Positions 26,179 through 34,902 of a stretch of DNA of 54,608 nucleotides are shown here, in pieces; position 1 is the stretch's first letter; the number at the start of each line of letters is the position of its first letter. The stretch spans positions 1 to 54,608 of the forward strand of contig NZ_BMUC01000006.1 in assembly GCF_014649995.1 (NCBI RefSeq), in the 5' to 3' direction. The notes below the pieces were generated by a model. It was given only the letters and a program-made list of their open reading frames with translations. It did not search any database and was not told the DNA's origin. The translations under genes were made by a program, and so were the position numbers. Source of the DNA: Streptomyces griseoflavus (GTDB lineage Bacteria > Actinomycetota > Actinomycetes > Streptomycetales > Streptomycetaceae).

Positions 26179-28851
26179 GTGGGGGGCGCGGGCGAGCCTT
26201 CGGGCGAAGCGGCGAACACGGAGTTCAGACGGCTGCTCGCCGAGGCAAAAGCCGCGACCGGTATGACACAGAGCCAGCTGGCCAAAGCAGCAGGCGTCTC
26301 CAACGCGACCGTCAGCAACGCCTTGAACCGCTCTTCGGGGATGCCCTCGGCAGACACGCTGGACCGGCTCGCCACCGCCTTACGCATCCCAGGTGAGGCC
26401 CTGACGGTGTTGCACCGGCTGCGTCAGCAGGCCGACCGGCGCACTCGCCATCTGGACAACTACCTGGATGCGGCCCGTCGATCAGCGCAGGAGCATCCCT
26501 ACCCCGGCGTCCTGCCGGGGATGATGCCCCCGCTGGCCTCGGTGTACTTGCGGCAGGTGGTCGACGCGAGAGGCGACCAGGCCGACGGGCCCTCTCAGCT
26601 GCTGCCCGCAGACCAGGTCCTGCTGGACGGCGAGATGTGCATGGTGCTGGCCGGGCCCGGCGGAGGCAAGTCCAGTCTGCTGCGCACCCGCCTGGCCGCG
26701 GGCATTCAACACTGGCAGCAGGGCACCGGAGAGGCAACGGTCCCGGTCCTCGTTCAGGCTGCGGCTCTCACCGGCCGGCGGCCACTGACCGACGCGCTGG
26801 CCGCGGCAGTCACGGAGGATCTGTCCACGTACGGCCTGTCTCAAGCTCTGCCCGCGGAGTTCTTTGCCGCTCCGCCGTACAAAGACGTCCCCTGGTTGGT
26901 GCTGGTCGACGGGCTCGACGAGGTGGCCGACCCCGCTGCGCGGCGTGCTGTGATCAGCACCATCACAGAGGTGCGTGACGACCACAAAGCCAGTCACTAC
27001 CGCTTCGCCGTGGCGACGCGTCCCCTGCCTTTCGGCGAGCTCGATGCTTTCGACCGGGCCCCCGGTCCCGAAACCGGCGCTCGCGGCAACACGGAGCGCC
27101 CGCGGCGGTACACACTGCAGCCCTTCGCGGCCGATGATCTCCCGCACATCGCCCGTTCATGGTTCGAAGTCTTTCAACTCTCCGACGTCGACTCAGCCGT
27201 GGCGCGTTTCCTCGAATCCCTGGCCGGCACCGGACTGAACGATCTGGCACGCACGCCGCTGATGGCCTCCATGTTGTGCCAGCTACACGCCACTCACCCG
27301 GACACCCCCCTGCCCACCAACCGGGGAGCGGTCTACCGGGCATTCACCGATCTGCTCAATGAGCGCCAGCACCTCGGCGCCGGAGGCGTCCGCACCCAGA
27401 CGCGCCTGCTGTTCGACCGCTATGGCAAGACCGCCCTGGCCCACGCCGAAGCAGCCTTGGACCGCATGCCGGCGCTGATCGCACAGCACGCCGCACGGCG
27501 TCTGGTGGGCCACTGGTCCGACCCCGTCGACGCCATCTCGACGGATCCCGACGCTCAGCCCGCGCCCGTCGTATCGGCGTCGGTGTGGCGGGCATTCCTC
27601 GAGGGAAGCCTGAGGCGCAGCGGTCTCATGACCACCCGTGGCGGCCGGCTGGACTTCCTGCACCAGACCATGCTGGAGTACCAGGCAGCCCAGCACGCGA
27701 CCCGCACACCCGAAGCGGCGTCACGTTCCTTGCGGACCCTCTTCCGGCCGCAGCATCGCCTTCTGCCCGGATGGGCTACTCGCTACCGGGTCCCCCGGCA
27801 TGTCGACGCCTCTTACATCGGGTTCCTCCTGGATGCGGCGCCACCCGCTTCCGCCGGAGACATCGCTTCGATCCTCACCCATCTGGTTTCCCGCTCCGAC
27901 ATGGACGGCTGCATCCTCATCTCCGATCTCGCCCTGCTCAGTACGTCACTCCCCGAGCATGCGGTCGGCCTCGCCTCTGCACGGTTCCGCTCGGTGGCCG
28001 GCGACCCCACGGCACCTGCGTCCCGGCGAGTCGCAGCCGCCGAGGCCCTCATCGGCCTGGCCGGCCATGTCGGCACAGATCTACTGCACAGCCTGGCAAG
28101 CGATCCAGCGCTGCGGAGCAGCGCCCGCACCAACGCCGCGCAAGCGCTGGTCGACCGCAGCGACGATCGGTGCAGCACGCTGCTTGAGACGCTGACCACC
28201 AGTCCTGACCTCGAGCCGGACGCCCGCGTGTGGGCCGCGGAGAAGCTCCTGGCCGTGGACAGAACGCGTGGGATCGCCGGACTCGGCGCGCTCGGCCGCG
28301 ACATCTCTCTTCCCGGACGGACCCGCAGATGGGCAGCCGGAAGGCTGTGCGAGTACGACCGCGCAGGCGGGATTCGCTTGCTGCTGCTCCTGGCGTGTGA
28401 CCCTGCCCTGGGTCCCGCAGATCGCCTGCACGCCGCAAACGATCTGCTCGAGGTGGACGGCTCGGCCGCCGCGGACCTGCTCGAGGCGTTCGCCCTCGAC
28501 CCAGCACTCGACCGCACGCACCGCGTCAGCGCAGCCCACTCGTGCGTCCGGCTGCTGGGCTCCGGCGCGGCCGGCCTCCTCCGCGTACTCGCGCTTGACG
28601 CCTCGTTGATCGGCTACGACAGAGTGTGGGCCGCCGACACGCTGCTGGCCATCGATGGCGTGACCGGCTCGGAGATCCTCGAAGCTCTCAGTCAGGCCGA
28701 CGGTCTGCACGAGGATGACCGCAGATGGGTACGGGACAGTCTCAGGCACCTGACCCCTGAAGCCGGCGACACCCCCAGGGGGACGACGCAGGACCCGGAC
28801 AGTGCCTGTGACGGCGACGGACCGTCGCCGTCAACGGAGGCTCCCCCCTGA
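26179..28851 (+). CDS. XRE-NACHT-HEAT NTPase (STAND family, probable conflict/defence protein)
   Basis: An 890-residue protein with three parts. Residues 13-70 are an XRE-type HTH (AAGVSNATVSNALNRSSGMP). A NACHT domain follows: Walker A GPGGGKSS at 159-166, Walker B LVLVDGLDE at 240-248, the sensor-like arginine segment FAVATRPL and the conserved TPLMASMLC. From about 580 to 870 come HEAT-like repeats of roughly 30 residues (RRVAAAEALIGLAGHVG, RVWAAEKLLAVD, RLHAANDLLEVDG, RVWAADTLLAIDG). GTG 26179 is chosen because AGGAGG lies 5 nt upstream. NACHT STAND proteins act as threat sensors that oligomerise with ATP; a HTH in place of a typical effector domain suggests regulation or adaptor binding. 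No toxic effector domain is visible. Confidence 0.9.
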   Translation: MGGAGEPSGEAANTEFRRLLAEAKAATGMTQSQLAKAAGVSNATVSNALNRSSGMPSADTLDRLATALRIPGEALTVLHRLRQQADRRTRHLDNYLDAARRSAQEHPYPGVLPGMMPPLASVYLRQVVDARGDQADGPSQLLPADQVLLDGEMCMVLAGPGGGKSSLLRTRLAAGIQHWQQGTGEATVPVLVQAAALTGRRPLTDALAAAVTEDLSTYGLSQALPAEFFAAPPYKDVPWLVLVDGLDEVADPAARRAVISTITEVRDDHKASHYRFAVATRPLPFGELDAFDRAPGPETGARGNTERPRRYTLQPFAADDLPHIARSWFEVFQLSDVDSAVARFLESLAGTGLNDLARTPLMASMLCQLHATHPDTPLPTNRGAVYRAFTDLLNERQHLGAGGVRTQTRLLFDRYGKTALAHAEAALDRMPALIAQHAARRLVGHWSDPVDAISTDPDAQPAPVVSASVWRAFLEGSLRRSGLMTTRGGRLDFLHQTMLEYQAAQHATRTPEAASRSLRTLFRPQHRLLPGWATRYRVPRHVDASYIGFLLDAAPPASAGDIASILTHLVSRSDMDGCILISDLALLSTSLPEHAVGLASARFRSVAGDPTAPASRRVAAAEALIGLAGHVGTDLLHSLASDPALRSSARTNAAQALVDRSDDRCSTLLETLTTSPDLEPDARVWAAEKLLAVDRTRGIAGLGALGRDISLPGRTRRWAAGRLCEYDRAGGIRLLLLLACDPALGPADRLHAANDLLEVDGSAAADLLEAFALDPALDRTHRVSAAHSCVRLLGSGAAGLLRVLALDASLIGYDRVWAADTLLAIDGVTGSEILEALSQADGLHEDDRRWVRDSLRHLTPEAGDTPRGTTQDPDSACDGDGPSPSTEAPP
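28809..28833 (+). repeat. Palindrome inside the 3' end of the NACHT gene
   Basis: TGACGGCGACGG and its exact reverse complement flank a single A. It overlaps the last codons and could act as a terminator hairpin or a protein-binding site. Confidence 0.5.
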
Positions 28852-28929
28852 CCACGTTCCTGGCAGCCTGCCAAGCGCTCAGGCGCCGTCGCCCGAGCTG
28901 GAGCGTGTCTCCCTGACCTGCTTGTCGGT

Positions 28930-29340
28930 CGATCGTGATGTGTCTGTCCGGTGGATGATCACGGATGCGAGGTGCGACCGGAGCGAGCCGTTGACTCCGG
29001 CCGAGCCGGTCCGAGGTCGGCATGGCCCGACCACCGGCGAACCTTGGAGGTCTCGCGTGGACGTGCCATGCAGGCTCGCCCTGGCGGACCTGCCGGATGA
29101 GTTGGCCTCCTTCCGGACCGCTCACAAGCGGCTGCTCAGACGGGCCATGGACGGCACTGGGGAACGGATCCTCGACGTCCTGGCAGCGGCCGGGCGCTGA
29201 CGACATCGGCTGGACCGAGTCGGTGGACTCGACTTGTCTGCCGAGTTCACCAGCACGCCGCCGGAGCCAGGAAACAAGGGGGCCGTTTCCGGCCGTCCCG
29301 TTGACAGGGCTCGGACTTCCGTCGTCCAGCAGGGGACTCG
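28930..29340 (+). mobile_element. Degenerate IS5-family transposase (right flank of island)
   Basis: Plus-strand segments read DLPDELASFRTAHKRLLRRA then MDGTGERILDVLAAAG, matching the N-terminal part of IS5 transposases (DLPERFG-W-TAHKRL-RW--DGTWERIL). After a frameshift GWTESVDST follows (usual WVVSVDSTV-RAHQH), and a third frame has GNKGAVSGRPVDRART. The element is dead: several frameshifts and no intact DDE domain. Confidence 0.65.
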
Positions 29341-29419
29341 TCATCCGATGACGGCGTGCGGCTCACGAAGGCTGAGCACGCCGGAATCGGCGCGCTCGGA
29401 ACTCGTCACACGATCTTGG

Positions 29420-29611
29420 CTACGCGTCCGGGCGCTTTCCGCAGTAGGCACTCACGGTCCCGGCCGGCTTTCGCTGGAAGGCCCGGAGGATCAGAAGTGT
29501 GGCCTCATCGATGAGCCCCGTGGTCGTTAGCCACTCGACGCCCCAGCCGACGAGGTCGAGCAGATCTCGAGCGCCCACAAACCCCATACCGCGGTGAGTT
29601 GCTCGCTGCAC
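29420..29611 (-). CDS. Small hypothetical protein, doubtful
   Basis: A 63-codon frame encoding a low-charge, helix-like sequence (FVGARDLLDLVGWGVEWL, GLIDEATLLILRAFQRKPAG). It has protein-like composition but no clear SD and no family that I recognise. It might be a fragment of a larger lost gene. Confidence 0.3.
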   Translation of the reverse strand: MQRATHRGMGFVGARDLLDLVGWGVEWLTTTGLIDEATLLILRAFQRKPAGTVSAYCGKRPDA

Positions 29612-29710
29612 CGAGCCGGCGCAGCCCCTTCACACGGCGGAGGCTTACCGGCCGTGAGTCGGCACCATGCACCGTCCGGTCGCATCAGTGGAGAGGATGT
29701 GCTGCCTCGG

Positions 29711-30250
29711 TCAGCTCCATCGGGGCTGCTCGACGGAGACTGTGAGGTCGGCGGTCGAGCGGTGAACGGCGGGCCGGGAGGCACCGAGCGTCCTCAGGAT
29801 TCTCAGCATGCGCACGTTGTCCAAGCCGGTCACGACACTCATGGAGCAGCAGCCGAAGGTGCGGGCCTGCTCCCGGGCGTACTGCGCCAGCGTGGTGCCC
29901 AGGCCACGGCTCTGCCACGGGTCCTCGATCATGATGCCGAGTTCGGCGGTGCTGGGCTCGGTCGTGCGGACCAGGTTGGTGGTCGCGATGAGTCGCTGTG
30001 GATCGTCCTCCGGGTGGGTGACCCAGGTGAGGCCCAGGCCGGGGCGGGTCAGGTGGTGGAACTCGCCCCGGCGCAGGGAACGCCGGGCGGCCTGGTAGCG
30101 CGCGAAGCGCGTCTCGAGCGAGCAGCGGTTGTGCAGCGCGTTCACCGCGTCGAAGTCATCGAGCGTAGCGGGACGGGTGAGGGTGCGGGTCCCGGTGTGC
30201 GGCAGGCAGGGGCGATGGGGTGCGGTGGTCGTCGGAGCGGGGGCGGGCAT
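29711..30250 (-). CDS. GNAT family N-acetyltransferase
   Basis: A 179-residue acetyltransferase. The acetyl-CoA binding motif A is ELGIMIEDPWQSRGLGTTLA with the R/Q-x-x-G-x-G/A loop (QSRGLG), followed by the helix QYAREQARTFG and a final LRTLGA typical of the fold. The N-terminal DDFDAVNALHNRCS is also typical. The substrate is unknown. GAGG precedes the ATG. Confidence 0.88.
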   Translation of the reverse strand: MPAPAPTTTAPHRPCLPHTGTRTLTRPATLDDFDAVNALHNRCSLETRFARYQAARRSLRRGEFHHLTRPGLGLTWVTHPEDDPQRLIATTNLVRTTEPSTAELGIMIEDPWQSRGLGTTLAQYAREQARTFGCCSMSVVTGLDNVRMLRILRTLGASRPAVHRSTADLTVSVEQPRWS

Positions 30251-30649
30251 AGTGGTCCTCGGCTTGGAGTCAGGGAAGGCGGGGGCAGGGCACGGTGCAG
30301 GAGTGCGGCAACCGCCGACAGCCGTTGCGGGGCCACCGACCGGGGCTCGTCACCGTCAGTTGCAGTGTCGTCCCCCGTGACAGGATCCCGGCCCCTTGGA
30401 AGGGAGTCGTTCCCGTGCGGGCCCGGCCGGAGCGGGAGGCTGTCGTCCATGACGAAGCTGACCGTCGAAGCATGGTGCTCAACAGCCGTGTCGGCGACAC
30501 TGCCGAACGACACGGACTGTTCGGAACACGCGCCCCGCGCCCCGCTCACCGACACGACCTCTCGGTCCGGGGCCGCAGCAGCGTTCCGAACTCAGGGGAA
30601 CCCCGGGCCGTCACAGATCAAGGTTCACCGGACTACGGGAGAGGGACAC
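30251..30649. other. Non-coding interval
   Basis: About 400 bp between the GNAT gene and the small membrane protein. Open frames exist on both strands but show no family features, and the minus-strand one overlaps the GNAT gene by about 100 bp. I see nothing I can support. Confidence 0.4.
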
Positions 30650-30961
30650 TCACGCGTCGGGGTCCTGGTGGTAGGCGTGACGGTCGGTGTGTGGGCCTCG
30701 GGAGGACGTGAGGAACCGGAGGGCCGACGCGACGAGCACGGTGATCAGAAGGGCGACGCTGAGCAGGAAGGTCCATTCGACCCACGCACCGCCGGACCGC
30801 CCCTCCTCGAACGCTGAGAACAGCCGTGCGCCCACGGGGTAGGAGATCATGCAGACGATGACGAGGGGCCAGAAGGACAACACCTTCAGAGGCTTGGTCC
30901 ATGCGGTGAGGGCAAGGGCCACAACAGCGACCAGGGCGACGAGAACATGCATGCGATCCAT
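30650..30961 (-). CDS. Small membrane protein (intact paralogue of the 17.4 kb remnant)
   Basis: A 103-residue protein with three predicted helices: MHVLVALVAVVALALTA, LSFWPLVIVCMISYPVG and WTFLLSVALLITVLVASAL, ending in a His/Asp-rich tail (PHTDRHAYHQDPDA). GAAAGGA lies just before the ATG. Its leader and tail match the remnant at 17322-17415. It lies downstream of the P-loop ATPase gene on the same strand. I do not recognise the family; being repeatedly linked to sensor-kinase loci, it may be an accessory membrane component. Confidence 0.7.
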   Translation of the reverse strand: MDRMHVLVALVAVVALALTAWTKPLKVLSFWPLVIVCMISYPVGARLFSAFEEGRSGGAWVEWTFLLSVALLITVLVASALRFLTSSRGPHTDRHAYHQDPDA

Positions 30962-31017
30962 GAGCCGATCCTTTCGCGCGGAATCCGCTGCGATCTCGGC
31001 CACCAGGAGGAATTGCA

Positions 31018-31039
31018 CCTAGTCCGCGAAGCATAGACC
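31018..31039. promoter_or_regulatory. Conserved upstream element, copy 2
   Basis: CCTAGTCCGCG followed by AAGCATAGACC, upstream of the small membrane gene and matching the element at 17470-17491. Confidence 0.5.
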
Positions 31040-31064
31040 CGCACGAGGGTGCCGCCCTCGTGCG

Positions 31065-33251
31065 TCAGCAATCCACGCGGCTCTGTTCCCGGTCGCCCAC
31101 GGAGGAGGTGTACCCGTCCGGCACACCGGACGCGTACACCTCCTCATGCCACAGACGAGCCGAGACGCGCTCGACCGCAGTCCTGAGATGACGGCGGTAG
31201 GTGCTCAGTGACACACCCAGTCGTTCGGCCGCTGCCCGGTGCGTGGTCGTCCCTTCGACGAACGCGGTCACCGCGGCCTGGTGCGGTCCGTGCCCGCCTT
31301 GCTCCTCGGCCAGCTCGTAGACGGCCTGTTGAAGCACGGCCGCCAGGTCTTCACCGCCTACGGCAGCCACCCGGCTACGCCGCAACGGATTCAGCGCGAG
31401 CTCCGACGGCCGCCGCAACGCCCGCAGTCCCGCGTGCACGGCGTCGGCGAACTCCCGCTCGGACAGTACCCCCGTCGGCGTCCGCGCCTCATCCGTGCGG
31501 ACGAGGCCGGCACCGTTCACCCGATGACAGGGGTCGCGGCCGTCGCCCTCACCCGACACGGAGCGCAGCAGCCCGCGCCGCCAGTCGGAAGCGGGAAAGA
31601 CCCGCACGTCACGGGCGAACAGACGCTGGGGAACGCCACCGACGTCCCAGCGGTGCTCCGTGGGAAGCAGCCCGTGCCGGCGCAGCGCCCCGTCCCAGAC
31701 GCCGTCGTCCCGGAGCACGAAGAACACCCAGGCCGGTCCGCCGGTCCGCACGGTCTCCGCGACGAGGCACCGCAGCGACAGCGCCAAGGCCGATGAGGCG
31801 TCCCGTCGCTCTCGCGAGCCGGCGTGGAAGCGGGCCACCGAGATCCGCTCGTCCGCCCGCAGCGGCCCGTGCCGCCGGACGTGGTCCCAGACGGCGGCGA
31901 CCACGGGATCCGCTGTCTCCCCTTCGTACGCCGTCAGCCTCAGCCAGGCCGAACAGGCTCGCGGTGGGCCGTACGGGACTGGCCGTCGGACCCTGAACGC
32001 CTCCGGCTGGTGACGCAGCCAGAACCGTGCGTTCTCCGCGGACTCCGGCCCTTCGCAGTCCGCGATCAGGCCGAGCACGGTGGCCTCGTCCACAGGTCTG
32101 CACGCCTCGTCCTCGTGGCTGCCCCGCGCGGTCCACTCATGGGCGGGTGGCAGCACCGTGATGTCCCGGTACAGGCGGTGCAGGGCTGCCGCAGCGTCCA
32201 GGGCGCGGTCGAAAGGCACGGTGCGTATCTGCTCCACCAGGTGGTCGTGCAGGCGCTCGTGCAGAGCGGTGAACCCGTCGGGGTCGTTCCATCTGGCGTC
32301 GTGCTCGACCGTGTTGCGTACCGCCTCGTCCAGCAGCAGGCCGCATCCGACGGCCGTCACCCAGGGCTGCGCGCGCAGCCACGCGAACGACTGGGCCGCC
32401 GCGCCGGCGCCGAGTTCGGCGCGCAGCAACTCCTCCGTGACGGTCCCCGCCCGGGCGGTCACCTGCAGAGTCCGTCGGTGCTGCTCGGTGGGAAGGCCGC
32501 CGACGAGACGGTGGAACAGGACCGCGGTCAGCCGTCGGGAGACGCCCCCGTCCATGGACCACCCTGCTTCCCCACCTGTGCGGGCGGCGGCCGCGACCAG
32601 GGACAGAGCCAGGGGATTGCCGCCCGCGAACTCCCGCACGGAGACGTTCAAAGGTGGCGGCACGTCCTGGTCGCCCAGGACCCTCTTGGTCTCCTCCGCA
32701 CTGAGCGCGGGCAACTTCATCGACCGAGCGCAGGCGGCCCAGCCGGGATCGGTTCTCCAGCCGGGCTGCGGCGGGGTCCTGGACGCCATGACCACGACCG
32801 CATCACCCGGCACGTCGGGCAGGAAGCTCTCGCGCAGCCACGCCTCCAGCCCGGTGCACCGCTCCAGGCTGTCGACCAACAGGACGGGTGCGGGATCGTC
32901 AAGAACATCACGGAACGCATCCAGGCGACCGCAGGCGTCCGCCGGCGTCCTCGCACCGTCCACCCACACCACCGACCGGCCGGCGGCGGTCGCGTCCAAG
33001 GACAGGCGGTGCAGCAGGGCGGACTTACCGATACCGCCGGGCCCGTGCACGAAGAGGACGGGACGGGCTTCGGCTTCTCCCGCCAGCGCCGCTCGGAACG
33101 CTTTCCGCTCGGCCGCCCTGCCGACGAAGGCCCGGGCACGTGCGGCGGCCACGTGCTCGCCGAGCAGACCGCCACCACAGGAGCCGACGGGGTCCGTGGC
33201 GTTGCTGCCGCTCACCGGGTCGGCTCGGGTAGGGACTGGTCCCGGACTCAC
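31065..33251 (-). CDS. P-loop ATPase / HTH regulator A (STAND-like)
   Basis: A 728-residue protein. Walker A is HGPGGIGKSALLHRL, Walker B DDPAPVLLVDSLE, and the ATPase resembles AAA_16/STAND modules. After a long helical middle (DPVVAAVWDHVRRHGPLRADERISVARFHAGS) the C-terminus has a HTH: AAAERLGVSLSTYRRHLRTAV. It is a full-length paralogue of the protein at 34903-36975. GTG 33251 is chosen for AGAGGAG 5 nt upstream. It is divergent from histidine kinase 2, so they probably share control. No LuxR-type HTH is present. Function: likely an ATP-dependent transcription factor; target unknown. Confidence 0.8.
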   Translation of the reverse strand: MSPGPVPTRADPVSGSNATDPVGSCGGGLLGEHVAAARARAFVGRAAERKAFRAALAGEAEARPVLFVHGPGGIGKSALLHRLSLDATAAGRSVVWVDGARTPADACGRLDAFRDVLDDPAPVLLVDSLERCTGLEAWLRESFLPDVPGDAVVVMASRTPPQPGWRTDPGWAACARSMKLPALSAEETKRVLGDQDVPPPLNVSVREFAGGNPLALSLVAAAARTGGEAGWSMDGGVSRRLTAVLFHRLVGGLPTEQHRRTLQVTARAGTVTEELLRAELGAGAAAQSFAWLRAQPWVTAVGCGLLLDEAVRNTVEHDARWNDPDGFTALHERLHDHLVEQIRTVPFDRALDAAAALHRLYRDITVLPPAHEWTARGSHEDEACRPVDEATVLGLIADCEGPESAENARFWLRHQPEAFRVRRPVPYGPPRACSAWLRLTAYEGETADPVVAAVWDHVRRHGPLRADERISVARFHAGSRERRDASSALALSLRCLVAETVRTGGPAWVFFVLRDDGVWDGALRRHGLLPTEHRWDVGGVPQRLFARDVRVFPASDWRRGLLRSVSGEGDGRDPCHRVNGAGLVRTDEARTPTGVLSEREFADAVHAGLRALRRPSELALNPLRRSRVAAVGGEDLAAVLQQAVYELAEEQGGHGPHQAAVTAFVEGTTTHRAAAERLGVSLSTYRRHLRTAVERVSARLWHEEVYASGVPDGYTSSVGDREQSRVDC

Positions 33252-33518
33252 CGGAACTCCTCTGCGAAGGGATCGGTCAACCCCTCCAGTCCAACCGTCC
33301 CGGTCGTCCGCGAGCTCCGCATTCGAGGCGAACTCGGGGATCAGCCGACCGGACGAGGTCGCTCTCCTGCTCGTCCTGGAGAACGAGTACGTGCACCCGG
33401 AAGCTCCTGCACAGACATCGGACTGTCCGCGCTCGCGCTGACCCACGGACGAGGGGTACGCCGTCTTCCGGTGTCCCGGCGGGCCGCTGTCGGCCGGCGC
33501 GGTCTACCGTGGACCGTC

Positions 33519-34901
33519 ATGAGCGCACTGAACTCGTGGCCGCGCCGCCGTCTGCCCCCCGCCCTGACCGACCTGGCCCTGGGCGTTCTCCTGACGGGCT
33601 GGTGCCTGGCCCTGCCCTCCCTGGTCCCTGCGAGCGAGGCCCTGCACAACGCGCCGGGCGGCTGGTGGGTCGCGCTCATCCTGGTCTGCGGTGCGCCCAT
33701 TACCGTTCATCACCGGTTCCCGCTGGCGAGCCTCGTGGTTGTCGCGGTCACCTGCAGCATCCTCCAGGCGTTGGGTTACGTCCCTCACCTCGTGGGGCCG
33801 CAGGGGACCGCGATCAGCCCCACCTACCTGTGCGCCGCGACTGCCCTGTTCCTGACCGCCGTGCGGACCGAGCGCCGCACCGCCGCTCTTGTGGCGCTCC
33901 TCCACGTTCCGGCACTGTCCGTGACGGAAGCCGTGCTGGCGCCCGCGGGTCACTGGCTTGCCGCGGGCATGACCGAGGCGGTGCTGACGGCCGCGGCCTG
34001 GTCCCTCGGCCGGCTGGTACGAACCCGGACCGCCATGCAGGATCAGGCGCTGGAGCGCGCCAAGGCGCTGGAGGGTGAACAGCTCGCCAAAGCCCGTGCC
34101 GCCGTCATGGAGGAACGCGCGCGCATCGCCCGGGAACTGCACGACATCGTCGCCCACAACGTCAGCCTCATGATCGTGCAGACCATCGCCGCCGACCGGG
34201 TCCAGGCCCGCGACCCGGAGAAGGCCCACGAACTGCACCGCACCATCGAGGAGACCGGCCGGGCCACCGTCGCCGAGCTACGGCAACTGCTGGACGTGCT
34301 CCGCACCGACGACGAGGACGACACCGACCCCAGCAAGCAGCCACCGCAGCCCACCATCGACGCCATCCCGGCGCTGCTGGAGTCGGTACGTGCCGCCGGT
34401 CTCCAGGTCCACTGCGCCATCAGCGGGGAACCGGCCGACCTGTCGGCCGGATCGCAACTGGCGGTCTACCGGATCGTGCAGGAAGCCCTCACCAACACGC
34501 TCAAGCACGCGGGCCGCACCCGCACCGCCGTCACGCTGGCGTGGGAGCACGACCGTCGCATGCTCTCCTTGAGGATCTGCGACGCGGGCCCCGGCGAGCA
34601 GGCCGCGCCTTCACCGGCCCACGTCTTCGACCGGGGGGCGGGGCACGGGCTGGTCGGGATCCGGGAACGGGTCGCGGCCATGGGCGGCACACTGCACACC
34701 GGTCACCGGCCCGGAGGCGGTTACTGTGTGCATGCCGCCCTCCCCCTTCCGTCCGTGTACGGCCCGCCCCCGCCGGACGACCGGAGCTCCTGCGTCCTCG
34801 CCGATCCCGTTGGCCACGAGGACGGCACCGGGTCCCACGACGACGGCACCGGGTCCCACGACGACGAGGCCGGGACCGTCCTCGCTCTCCCGGTCACCTG
34901 A
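33519..34901 (+). CDS. NarL-type sensor histidine kinase 2
   Basis: A 460-residue membrane kinase. About five N-terminal helices (LALGVLLTGWCLALPSLV, WWVALILVCGAPITVH, LASLVVVAVTCSILQAL) precede HisKA_3 with the phospho-His in ARIARELHDIVAHNVSLM, then HATPase (VQEALTNTLKHAG, ICDAGPG, GHGLVGIRERVAAMGG). The tail contains an exact 21-bp tandem repeat (34821-34862) coding DGTGSHD twice. There is no adjacent cognate regulator on its strand; candidates are the NarL regulator at 38063 and the degenerate regulator at 37304. Confidence 0.9.
   Translation: MSALNSWPRRRLPPALTDLALGVLLTGWCLALPSLVPASEALHNAPGGWWVALILVCGAPITVHHRFPLASLVVVAVTCSILQALGYVPHLVGPQGTAISPTYLCAATALFLTAVRTERRTAALVALLHVPALSVTEAVLAPAGHWLAAGMTEAVLTAAAWSLGRLVRTRTAMQDQALERAKALEGEQLAKARAAVMEERARIARELHDIVAHNVSLMIVQTIAADRVQARDPEKAHELHRTIEETGRATVAELRQLLDVLRTDDEDDTDPSKQPPQPTIDAIPALLESVRAAGLQVHCAISGEPADLSAGSQLAVYRIVQEALTNTLKHAGRTRTAVTLAWEHDRRMLSLRICDAGPGEQAAPSPAHVFDRGAGHGLVGIRERVAAMGGTLHTGHRPGGGYCVHAALPLPSVYGPPPPDDRSSCVLADPVGHEDGTGSHDDGTGSHDDEAGTVLALPVT
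34821..34862 (+). repeat. 21-bp tandem repeat (two copies) in kinase tail
   Basis: GACGGCACCGGGTCCCACGA-C occurs twice back to back and adds one DGTGSHD heptad, a recent in-frame duplication. Confidence 0.85.
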
Positions 34902-34902
34902 G

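Larger units (their letters stand above)
28852..29710. other. Interval with IS5 relic and little else
   Basis: Apart from the degenerate transposase at 28930-29340 and a doubtful 63-codon frame at 29420-29611, nothing coding is convincing here. Confidence 0.4.

Noticed and set aside
30142-30555. Minus-strand 137-codon frame overlapping the GNAT gene
   Set aside because: It overlaps the GNAT gene by about 100 bp in a different frame and has no family features; low-complexity, Pro-rich C-terminus.
31824-33518. Plus-strand open frame upstream of and in frame with histidine kinase 2
   Set aside because: It overlaps the antisense strand of regulator A; the true kinase start is ATG 33519, before the first membrane helix.
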